This document shows positions 1 to 5,954 of a DNA stretch of 6,596 nt, in pieces. How positions within the stretch are numbered: the first letter of the stretch is position 1; each line of letters begins with the position of its first letter. The notes beneath the pieces were generated by a model. The model was not told the DNA's origin. It saw nothing but the letters and a program-made list of their open reading frames with translations, and ran no database searches. The translations under genes and the position numbers were made by a program. The stretch spans positions 1-6,596 of the forward strand of contig JARRNO010000122.1 in NCBI GenBank assembly GCA_037384885.1, read 5' to 3'. The stretch comes from JARRNO01 sp037384885. GTDB lineage: Bacteria > Acidobacteriota > UBA4820 > DSQY01.

Positions 1-984
1 GTCATGAAGCCGGCCTCCTTCACTCCCCTTTCCGTCTACAACCTCGTGAAGGCCTGTGAAATCGTGGGAATCCCCAAGGGCGTCGTGAATTTCGTGACGG
101 GCTCGGGGAGCCGGGTGGGTGACCCCCTCTGCCGCCACAAGGACGTGAGCCTCATTTCATTCACGGGGTCCACGGACGTCGGGGCGAGAATCAGCGAGGC
201 CTGAGCCCCGGATTTCCGACACGTGACCCTTGAGATGGGCGGAAAGAACGCCATGATCGTTTTGGATGATGCAAACCTCGAACTGGCGTTGGACGGAGCG
301 CTGTGGGGCGCATTCGGTACGACCGGCCAGCGGTGTACCGCGACCAGCCGCGTCATCTGCCAGCGGGGCATTTACGACAAGTTCCTCGATGCGCTGGCCA
401 ATCGGGCGAAGGCTCTGAAGGTAGGCGACGCCCTCGCCGATGAATCTGTGGATATGGGACCGGCCATTGACGCCGATCAGCTCGCCAAGGACCTCGAGTA
501 CGTAGAAATCGGCAAGAACGAGGGCGCCCGTCTCGTAACGGGAGGAAACCGCCTCACGGGTGGCGCCTGGGACAAGGGATTCTTCCTTGAACCCACCATC
601 TTCGCCGACGTGACCCGCCAGATGCGCATCGCCAACGAAGAAATCTTCGGGCCAGTTCTCTCCGTCATCCCGGTCGACACCCTCGATGAAGCCGTGGACA
701 TTGCCAACTCCGTCGAATACGGGCTCTCCGGCGCCATCTACACCCAGGATGTGAACAAGGCCTTCACTGCCATGCGCGATGTGTTTACCGGCATTTTCTA
801 CGTGAATGCTCCCACCATCGGTGCGGAGAACCACCTGCCTTTCGGCGGCACAAAGGCAACCGGCAATGGCCACCGCGAGGCGGGCACCACGGCGCTGGAT
901 ATCTTTTCCGAGTGGAAATCCGTCTACGTCGATTTTTCCGGAAAGCTCCAGAAGGCCCAGATCGACGAGGTCGGCATCGAGTAA
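1..984 (+). pseudogene. NAD(P)-dependent aldehyde dehydrogenase, 5' end outside window, interrupted by an in-frame TGA
   Basis: Aldehyde dehydrogenase superfamily enzyme, which oxidises an aldehyde to the acid with NAD(P)+ in the cytoplasm; the substrate cannot be told. The window holds 327 codons of a family usually 480-500 residues long, so roughly the first third lies upstream. Visible in one frame: the cofactor-loop motif FTGSTDVG (codons 54-61), LEMGGKN with the general-base Glu (codon 78), GQRC with the catalytic Cys (codon 112), EEIFGP (codons 213-218) and PFGG (codons 280-283), then a normal C-terminus. The frame is kept throughout, but codon 68 is TGA, ten codons before the catalytic Glu. 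Three other genes here stop at TGA, so the plain reading is a nonsense mutation or a sequencing error. Selenocysteine or readthrough is a less likely alternative. Restarts at GTG 223 or ATG 235 have no clear ribosome site and would lose most of the cofactor fold. The family call is very secure; the pseudogene status is not. Confidence 0.8.
202..204 (+). other. In-frame TGA inside the aldehyde dehydrogenase reading frame
   Basis: The reading frame runs ...ISEA, TGA, APDFRHVTLEMGGKN..., and both sides align as continuous aldehyde dehydrogenase sequence with no shift or missing residues. One base change gives a sense codon: CGA, GGA, TGC, TGT or TGG, among others. From memory, some relatives have Cys at this position. 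A possible 4-bp stem (205-208 with 237-240) and a 3-bp stem (209-211 with 216-218) lie downstream, but neither looks like a bacterial SECIS element. Confidence 0.85.
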
Positions 985-1014
985 CTTCTCAAGGAAAAAA
1001 CGGATGCTTTGGAG

Positions 1015-1043
1015 TCCCGGCCCGAAAGGGCCGGGATTTTTTT
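1015..1043 (+). terminator. Intrinsic terminator after the aldehyde dehydrogenase gene
   Basis: A perfect 9-bp GC-rich stem (1015-1023 with 1028-1036) closes on a GAAA tetraloop and is followed at once by seven T residues (1037-1043). It starts 30 bases after the TAA stop of the aldehyde dehydrogenase gene. It should end that transcript and separate it from the ferritin-like gene, which therefore needs its own promoter in 1044-1087. Only a poor -10-like TAAGAT (1059-1064) is visible there. Confidence 0.95.
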
Positions 1044-1087
1044 GAGGTTTCCGCGCACTAAGATATCAGTGGGGAAAGGGAGGGAAC

Positions 1088-1315
1088 ATGAACACAAAGC
1101 TTGCCTTGACAGGTCGGGAACAGAGGCTGTTCGACCTGCTTCGGACGGCGATCGAAGCCGAGCGCGAATCCCAGAAACTCTACCAGGAAGCTTCAGGGTT
1201 GACCGACGATCCCATGTTCCGGCTCGTGCTTAATCATTTTTATCAGGACGAGGTCAAACACGAAAAGGAAGTCATCGCACGCTACCAGCAGTTTCGCTCA
1301 ACCCTCAAGCCGTGA
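1088..1315 (+). CDS. Small ferritin-like (rubrerythrin half-domain) protein
   Basis: A 75-residue, mostly helical protein with the hallmark of one half of a ferritin-like di-iron domain. Helix 1 has AIEAERE ending in a Tyr (Glu25, Glu27, Tyr32). A short turn with DDP follows (residues 40-42), then helix 2 with DEVKH, an ExxH pair (Glu55, His58). Rubrerythrins repeat this unit twice in about 140 residues, while here there is one copy. The 30- and 33-residue spacing from Glu25 to Glu55 and His58 equals what I recall for encapsulated ferritins, which build their iron site between two subunits. By inference this protein dimerises to bind iron and may act in iron oxidation or peroxide defence. There is no Cys, so no rubredoxin domain, and I see no encapsulin cargo peptide at the C-terminus. 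The ATG start follows a strong AGGGAGGG ribosome site. The gene is isolated by the upstream terminator and a convergent neighbour. Confidence 0.8.
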   Translation: MNTKLALTGREQRLFDLLRTAIEAERESQKLYQEASGLTDDPMFRLVLNHFYQDEVKHEKEVIARYQQFRSTLKP

Positions 1316-1339
1316 TCGCAGCGCTTGGAACTCCACCCT

Positions 1340-2236
1340 CTAGGTTCCCGGCCCCGAGGGAAAGATAACCTGTACCGCTTCCGGTTTTGCAGTGATCGTG
1401 ACAGGGGTGTGGTGGAGCACATCTCCATCGAGCTGCAGCGGGGATGGAAGGTTGGATGTGATCTCCACGTGGTGCGCATCGAGCGAAATGACTCCCTTTC
1501 CGCCTTCGAGTCCCCTGCCGCTCAGCAATGAGCAAAGAGCGGATGGAATTCCTCCTCCGAATCGTCTCTGCAGAACAATAAGTTTCAGTGTTCCCACAAA
1601 AAGAGAGCCTGAAGGCGACAGTTGCAGACCTCCACCGTAATACCGGCCGTTCGTGAGCCAAACCTGCCAAGCGCTCACAGCTTTTCGCCCGGGAACATGA
1701 ATCTCCAGGTCAGGAAGCTCACCCGAAATACTCGAAAGCAGGCCCGCGTAAAGATAGGCCCAAGCACCGGTCTCGCGCTTCATTTTCAGATCGATATGGG
1801 AAACGGCCATGGAATCCAAGCCGGCCGAAGCGCAAAACGTAAAGACCGACTTGCCGTTAACCAGCCCCAGGGTGACGGATTTTGCAAGGCCTCTGCCCGC
1901 CTGTCTTGCACATTCCAAGGTCCTTTTGACGGGAAGACCGATTTCCCGGGCCAGGACATTGGCGGTGCCCAGTGGAATGATGGCCAGCGGAACTCCGCTC
2001 CCGGCCAGTCCCTGGGCCGCCTCGCGCACACTGCCGTCTCCCCCGCAGACCACGACTCTGTTGTAAGCATCTTGGGCCCCTTGTGCCGCAAGAGCCGAAA
2101 TATCACCCGGCCTCCTGGAGGCCGCGGTGTGCACCGCAAATCCCTCCCATCGTAGACGCAGTTCGATGTCATGAAGCAGTGCGGCTCCAGGTGCGTGTTT
2201 TGCAGCGGGATTGTGGAGAAGAAGGAGGCGGGCCAT
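1340..2236 (-). CDS. YegS/DagK-type lipid kinase (diacylglycerol kinase catalytic domain)
   Basis: Soluble or membrane-associated kinase of the DAGK_cat/YegS/BmrU family, which phosphorylates diacylglycerol or a related lipid with ATP and so recycles lipids to phosphatidate. Exact substrate unknown. From the preferred start: LLLHNPAAK opening the nucleotide-binding domain (NP at 9-10), CGGDGSV (64-70), IPLGTANVLA (87-96), AGLDS (138-142), the NGRYYGGG strand-loop (196-203), and LDGD (269-272) near the C-terminus, where the family has its DGE/DGD motif. At 298 residues it is the usual length (about 290-310). An ATG six codons upstream (2254) is possible but has no ribosome site. The ATG at 2236 has GGGA seven bases ahead and gives the normal family N-terminus. 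It lies 50 bases after lepA on the same strand, with no terminator between, so co-transcription is likely. Confidence 0.92.
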   Translation of the reverse strand: MARLLLLHNPAAKHAPGAALLHDIELRLRWEGFAVHTAASRRPGDISALAAQGAQDAYNRVVVCGGDGSVREAAQGLAGSGVPLAIIPLGTANVLAREIGLPVKRTLECARQAGRGLAKSVTLGLVNGKSVFTFCASAGLDSMAVSHIDLKMKRETGAWAYLYAGLLSSISGELPDLEIHVPGRKAVSAWQVWLTNGRYYGGGLQLSPSGSLFVGTLKLIVLQRRFGGGIPSALCSLLSGRGLEGGKGVISLDAHHVEITSNLPSPLQLDGDVLHHTPVTITAKPEAVQVIFPSGPGT

Positions 2237-2257
2237 AATCCGTTCCCAACTCATACG

Positions 2258-2284
2258 GGCGGCGCCTGGCGGCCGGCGGCGCCT
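2258..2284. repeat. GC-only-rich direct repeat and hairpin between lepA and the lipid kinase gene
   Basis: The 10-base word GGCGGCGCCT occurs twice, at 2258-2267 and 2275-2284, 17 bases apart. Each copy contains the self-complementary GGCGCC (2261-2266 and 2278-2283), so the two copies can also pair as a 6-bp all-GC stem around an 11-base loop. No T run follows on the - strand, so it does not look like an intrinsic terminator. It may slow decay or tune translation of the downstream gene, or be a chance product of GC-rich sequence. Confidence 0.45.
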
Positions 2285-2286
2285 CT

Positions 2287-4110
2287 TCAGTCCTGAGAAT
2301 CTCCGATCTTCAGGAGGGATAGAAAGGCTTCCTGCGGGATGGCCACATCACCGACCTGCTTCATTCTGCGTTTCCCCTCTTTCTGCTTTTCCAGAAGCTT
2401 TCGCTTTCGAGTGATATCGCCCCCGTAGCATTTGGCAAGGACGTTCTTTCGAAGAGCCTTCACGTTGGTGCGGGCGATGATTCGCCCTCCGATCGAAGCC
2501 TGGATCGCGACTTCAAAGAGCTGTCTCGGGACAAGCTCTTTCATGCGCCGGGTGATCTCGCGGGCTCTGAATTCGGCTTTGCGGCGGTCCGAGATAAACG
2601 AAAGGGCGTCCACGGCCCTGCCGTTGACGAGAATGTCGACGCGCACAAGATCGCCCGGCTCATAACCAACGACCAGATAATCCATGGAGGCGTATCCGCG
2701 GGAAAGCGATTTGATGCGATCATAGAAGTCCACGATGATTTCACTCAAAGGGAGCTTGTAGCGCAGCAGGACAGTCTCGTTGCTCGCGTATTGGAAGGTT
2801 TCCTGGATTCCACGGCGCTCCTCAAAAAGCCGCAGAAGATTTCCCACGTACTCGCCACGCGTCAGCACGGTCACGGAGGCATGCGGTTCAAGAATCTCAT
2901 GCATTTCGTTGGGGGCGGGCATCTGCGAGGGATTTTCCACATCCGTCAGCGAGCCGTCGGTCTTCCGAACCTGATAGCGTACGTTTGGGGCGGTGGTGAT
3001 CAGATCCAGGTTGAATTCACGTTCCAGACGCTCCTGTATGATTTCCATATGGAGGAATCCAAGGAAGCCGCATCGAAAGCCGAACCCGAGGGCTTCGCTT
3101 GTTTCGGGCTCGAACACAAAGGAAGAGTCGTTGAGCCTGAGCTTGTGAAGCGCGTCCCTCAGGTTTTCATAGTCTGCGGCGTCCACGGGATAAAGTCCCG
3201 CAAACACCATGGGCTTGACCGCCTTGAAGCCGGGCAGCGGAACCTCGGCGGGCTCGCTCGCATGGGTCAGGGTGTCTCCCACTTTCACAGCGGCCACATC
3301 CTTGATCCCTGCGATGACGAATCCAACCTCACCTGCCTGGAGGCAGTCGACCGCGAGCGGTTTCGGAGTAAATACTCCCAGACCTTCCACGTCGTGGTCG
3401 GATCCATCAGCCACCAGGCGGATCTTGTCTTTCACATTCAAGATCCCGTCTATCACGCGAACGAGCATGACCACGCCCCGGTAAGCGTCGTACCAGGAAT
3501 CGAATATCAAGGCTCTGAGCGGCCCTTCGCGTTCTCCTTTCGGCGGGGGAAGCTTTTCCACGACCGCTTCAAGGATCTCCTCGATTCCGGTGTTCTCCTT
3601 GGCGGAAGCCAGAATGGCGTCGGATGCCTCGAGCCCTATCACTTCCTCTATTTCCTGGATGACTTTGTCGGGCTGCGCCGAGGGAAGATCGATTTTGTTG
3701 ATGACGGGGATGATAGCAAGGTCTTGATCTACCGCCAAGTAAGCGTTTGCGAGCGTCTGCGCTTCAACGCCCTGGCTGGCGTCCACGACGAGCAGCGCCC
3801 CCTCACAGGCAGCGAGCGCACGCGACACTTCGTAGTTAAAATCCACATGGCCGGGCGTATCGATGAGGTTAAGCGTATACTCATGGCCGTCCTTGGCAGT
3901 ATATAAGAGGCGAACGGCATGGGCCTTGATGGTGATGCCACGCTCGCGCTCCAAGTCCATTCCATCGAGGAACTGGTTGACCATTTCACGGTCGCTGACG
4001 GCGTGAGTGGTCTGGAGCAAACGGTCCGAGAGCGTCGTCTTACCGTGATCGATATGGGCGATAATGCTGAAATTGCGAATTCTTGACTGGTCTTTGCTCA
4101 ACGATGTCAC
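2287..4110 (-). CDS. lepA: Elongation factor 4 (LepA), ribosome-associated GTPase
   Basis: Translational GTPase LepA/EF4, which binds the ribosome, has been reported to back-translocate it, and affects initiation and elongation under ionic stress. At 607 residues it is full length (E. coli 599). GTPase motifs are all present: G1 AHIDHGKT (18-25), G2 RGIT (57-60), G3 DTPGH (84-88), G4 NKID (138-141), G5 SAK (169-171). His88 after DTPG is the catalytic histidine. The EF-G-like domains follow (GFGFRCGFLG in the middle), then the LepA-specific C-terminal domain with VLAKCYGGDI and KQKEGKRRMKQVG, which separates it from EF-G and TypA. The start is GTG at 4110, with GGGA seven bases upstream; a TTG three codons in is an alternative. 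G1 reads GKTT, where E. coli LepA has GKST. It is the first gene of a probable pair with the lipid kinase, rather than with signal peptidase lepB as in E. coli. Confidence 0.98.
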   Translation of the reverse strand: MTSLSKDQSRIRNFSIIAHIDHGKTTLSDRLLQTTHAVSDREMVNQFLDGMDLERERGITIKAHAVRLLYTAKDGHEYTLNLIDTPGHVDFNYEVSRALAACEGALLVVDASQGVEAQTLANAYLAVDQDLAIIPVINKIDLPSAQPDKVIQEIEEVIGLEASDAILASAKENTGIEEILEAVVEKLPPPKGEREGPLRALIFDSWYDAYRGVVMLVRVIDGILNVKDKIRLVADGSDHDVEGLGVFTPKPLAVDCLQAGEVGFVIAGIKDVAAVKVGDTLTHASEPAEVPLPGFKAVKPMVFAGLYPVDAADYENLRDALHKLRLNDSSFVFEPETSEALGFGFRCGFLGFLHMEIIQERLEREFNLDLITTAPNVRYQVRKTDGSLTDVENPSQMPAPNEMHEILEPHASVTVLTRGEYVGNLLRLFEERRGIQETFQYASNETVLLRYKLPLSEIIVDFYDRIKSLSRGYASMDYLVVGYEPGDLVRVDILVNGRAVDALSFISDRRKAEFRAREITRRMKELVPRQLFEVAIQASIGGRIIARTNVKALRKNVLAKCYGGDITRKRKLLEKQKEGKRRMKQVGDVAIPQEAFLSLLKIGDSQD

Positions 4111-4226
4111 CCGCTTTTCCCAGAGTCTCCGCCCTAATCATCCCTGCAGGGCTCCAATCACCATTTTCCATGGATTCCGGCTCTTCCGCAAGTCACCTTC
4201 CCGGATTTGCATCCTTCGCTCCGCGC

Positions 4227-4256
4227 TTGCGACGGGCGCTCGACGCAGGGTATAAC
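4227..4256 (+). promoter_or_regulatory. Candidate sigma-70 promoter for the metallophosphoesterase gene
   Basis: TTGCGA (4227-4232) and TATAAC (4251-4256) are spaced by 18 bases and match four and five of the six consensus positions. Transcription would start near 4263, about 60 bases before the GTG start. It is the best + strand candidate in the 211-base divergent region 4111-4321. I found no equally good promoter for lepA on the other strand. Confidence 0.45.
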
Positions 4257-4310
4257 GCCTATGTGGGCCTGACTCGGCGAATGATGACGTTCCGCCTTCG
4301 CTGCTTTTCG

Positions 4311-4316
4311 GGAGGA
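4311..4316 (+). promoter_or_regulatory. Ribosome binding site fixing a GTG start
   Basis: GGAGGA sits five bases before GTG 4322. It is the reason to prefer this GTG over the in-frame ATG at 4337, which would cut off part of the first membrane segment. Confidence 0.75.
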
Positions 4317-4321
4317 AGCAC

Positions 4322-5473
4322 GTGCTATTTCTGGCCATGTATGTTCTTGTCTATGGAGCGATGAACGCCTATCTTTTTTTAAAATGCCGTTCGGCTTGGG
4401 CGTTTGGAATGCGCACCGGACTTTTCCTCGCTCTTATCATGGCCGGAATGATCGTGGCCCCCATCTTTGTCCACCTGGGCGAGCGCCTCGGCTGGGAAAC
4501 CGCCTCACGTATTTTGGCCTGGATCGGTTATCTGTGGATGGGATTTGTCCTGATTTTTCTAGCGTCGGGATTGGCGGTGGATGTTTATCAGATGGCCGGG
4601 AAGGCTGTTGGTATGATGATGCATCAGAACCGTCCTCTTTGGATCCTATCCTCACGGGCGGCTTTCTTCACTGCGCTGGCTCTAGCGCTTGTGGGGGCCG
4701 TTATCGGCTTCGTTCAGGCGAGAACCCTTCAGACCCCGCACGTCGTGATCCGTACTGAAAAACTTCCTCCAGGCACCCGCCGTCTCCGGATCGTGCAGAT
4801 CTCAGACGTCCACCTGGGCCTGATGGTGCGCGCTTCACGTCTTAGGGCTATCCTGAAGGCGGTCCGGAAAGCGCGACCAGATCTCCTGGTGTCCACGGGA
4901 GATCTCGTGGACGGTCAGATGAACCGGATGAATGGATTGGCCGCCATGCTGGCGTCGGTGCATACCCCTCTTGGGAAATACGCGTGCACCGGCAACCACG
5001 AGTTTTATGCGGGGATCGCTCAAGCGTCCGAGTTTACGGACGAAGCGGGGTTTGCGCTCCTGAGAAATGAAACCGTATGGAAGGGGTTACCCCTCGCCTT
5101 GACGGGCGTGGATGATCCGGCTGGCAGGAGATTGGGAAAAGAGAAGCCTGCTCCCGAGAGTTCGTTGCTCAGTGAAGCGCCGCAGGGGATGTTCAGATTA
5201 CTTCTCAAGCACCGGCCCGACGTCCCTGAATCGGGCCCCTTTGACTTCGATCTCCAACTTTCGGGACACACGCACGGAGGGCAGATCTTCCCTTACAATT
5301 TCTTGACCAGGCTTTCTTATCGCCGCATCGCGGGGCTCTATAAACTGGGCGCGGGAGCCTGTCTCTTCACCAGCCGGGGAAGCGGGACCTGGGGGCCACC
5401 CTTCCGGCTGTTCGAGCCTCCCCAAGTCGTCATCATAGATCTCGTGCGTGAAAGCGGCCCATCCTCAGGCTGA
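4322..5473 (+). CDS. Membrane-anchored calcineurin-like metallophosphoesterase (YkuE/YaeI-like)
   Basis: A 383-residue protein in two parts. The N-terminal 135 residues hold about four hydrophobic segments (roughly 2-20, 32-52, 65-88 and 112-131). The rest is a calcineurin-type phosphoesterase domain with every metal ligand visible: ISDVH (Asp162, His164), GDLVD (Asp194), GNHE (224-227, with Asn225 and His226), His297 in LKHRP, and GHTHGG (His316, His318). Two divalent metals, commonly Mn or Fe, would hydrolyse a phosphomono- or diester. The substrate cannot be read from sequence; relatives include E. coli YaeI and B. subtilis YkuE. Four segments would put the catalytic domain on the same side as the N-terminus, but the side is not certain. 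GTG start with a strong GGAGGA site. It is transcribed alone, divergent from lepA and convergent with ridA. Confidence 0.93.
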   Translation: MLFLAMYVLVYGAMNAYLFLKCRSAWAFGMRTGLFLALIMAGMIVAPIFVHLGERLGWETASRILAWIGYLWMGFVLIFLASGLAVDVYQMAGKAVGMMMHQNRPLWILSSRAAFFTALALALVGAVIGFVQARTLQTPHVVIRTEKLPPGTRRLRIVQISDVHLGLMVRASRLRAILKAVRKARPDLLVSTGDLVDGQMNRMNGLAAMLASVHTPLGKYACTGNHEFYAGIAQASEFTDEAGFALLRNETVWKGLPLALTGVDDPAGRRLGKEKPAPESSLLSEAPQGMFRLLLKHRPDVPESGPFDFDLQLSGHTHGGQIFPYNFLTRLSYRRIAGLYKLGAGACLFTSRGSGTWGPPFRLFEPPQVVIIDLVRESGPSSG

Positions 5474-5476
5474 TTC

Positions 5477-5495
5477 CCCAAAGAGGTGCTTTGGG
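5477..5495. terminator. Possible hairpin between convergent genes
   Basis: CCCAAAG (5477-5483) and CTTTGGG (5489-5495) form a perfect 7-bp stem with a 5-base loop, in the 40 bases between the phosphoesterase stop and the ridA stop. Its place suits a shared terminator for both strands, but no T run follows on either side, so it is a weak candidate. Confidence 0.3.
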
Positions 5496-5513
5496 ATCCT
5501 GGCCCCGGCTCTC

Positions 5514-5894
5514 TCAGGACAAAACAGCAATGGCTTCGATCTCTACCAGGGCATCCTTTGGCAGACGCGCGGCCTGAACCGCGGCCCGCGCTGGGGGACG
5601 TTCACTGAAAAACTCCGCGTAGACTTCGTTCATGGCGCCGAAGTCGTTCATGTCTCGAAGGAAAACCGTTGTCTTGACCACATCCTCCAAGGAAGCGCCG
5701 GCGCTCTTCAGAACTTCGCGCAGGTTTTGAAGCACCCTGCGAGTCTGTGAGGCTACGTCACGACCCGCCATCTCCCCGGTTGCCGGATCCAAGGCGATTT
5801 GTCCCGAACAGAAGACCATGCCGCCGCCGATGACGGCTTGCGAATAGGGACCGATAGCGGCCGGCGCCGATGATGTCTTCACTACCCGCTTCAT
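5514..5894 (-). CDS. ridA: RidA-family reactive enamine/imine deaminase
   Basis: Rid/YjgF/YER057c/UK114 family protein, a cytoplasmic homotrimer that hydrolyses reactive 2-aminoacrylate and similar enamine/imine intermediates released by PLP enzymes, giving 2-ketoacids and ammonia. From ATG 5894 it has 126 residues, a length typical of the family. Visible: GPYSQA with Tyr17, CSGQIALDP (29-37), the PPAR loop with Arg103, and VEIEAIA with Glu120. The Tyr, Arg and Glu match the active-site residues known from E. coli RidA (Tyr17, Arg105, Glu120), so deaminase activity, not just the fold, is expected. The frame extends to a TTG at 5912, but ATG 5894 has GGGGAG (5901-5906) six bases ahead and gives the normal N-terminus. 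It is 60 bases downstream of an exported-protein gene on the same strand and has its own probable promoter. Confidence 0.95.
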   Translation of the reverse strand: MKRVVKTSSAPAAIGPYSQAVIGGGMVFCSGQIALDPATGEMAGRDVASQTRRVLQNLREVLKSAGASLEDVVKTTVFLRDMNDFGAMNEVYAEFFSERPPARAAVQAARLPKDALVEIEAIAVLS

Positions 5895-5921
5895 AGTATG
5901 CTCCCCATTCAAAATCGTCCC

Positions 5922-5927
5922 ATTATA
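5922..5927 (-). promoter_or_regulatory. Perfect -10 hexamer upstream of ridA
   Basis: On the - strand this reads TATAAT, 27 bases before the ridA ATG, and would give a leader of about 20 bases with the GGGGAG ribosome site. No convincing -35 lies 16-18 bases upstream (GGCCTT or similar). So this is a candidate promoter, possibly needing an activator, and ridA may not depend only on readthrough from the upstream gene. Confidence 0.45.
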
Positions 5928-5954
5928 AAAAGTTCGCGAGCCCCAAGGCCCTGG

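Noticed and set aside
202..204. Alternative genetic code with TGA read as Gly or Trp
   Set aside because: The ferritin-like gene, lepA and the phosphoesterase gene all end in TGA at the length expected for their families.
205..240. SECIS-like hairpin after the in-frame TGA
   Set aside because: Only a 4-bp closing stem and a 3-bp inner stem can be drawn, with no extended upper stem or typical apical loop, so it is not supported as a SECIS element.
157..873. - strand open frame of 238 codons opposite the aldehyde dehydrogenase
   Set aside because: The + strand carries the full set of aldehyde dehydrogenase motifs. The reverse frame has no recognisable family and no convincing start site.
1347..1364. 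TTCCC...GGGAA hairpin near the kinase gene end as a terminator
   Set aside because: It is only 5 bp, lies inside the last codons of the kinase gene, and has no T run on either strand.
1622..2155. + strand open frame of 177 codons opposite the lipid kinase
   Set aside because: It is antisense to a complete kinase gene with GGDG and GTAN motifs and is low in recognisable protein features.
2791..3906. Long + strand open frame of 371 codons opposite lepA
   Set aside because: It is antisense to the well-supported lepA coding sequence, shows no recognisable domain, and has a composition expected from a GC-rich reverse strand.
4083..4364. Small + strand gene in the lepA-phosphoesterase gap
   Set aside because: It overlaps the lepA start and the phosphoesterase start, has no ribosome site or recognisable sequence, and is better explained as regulatory spacer.
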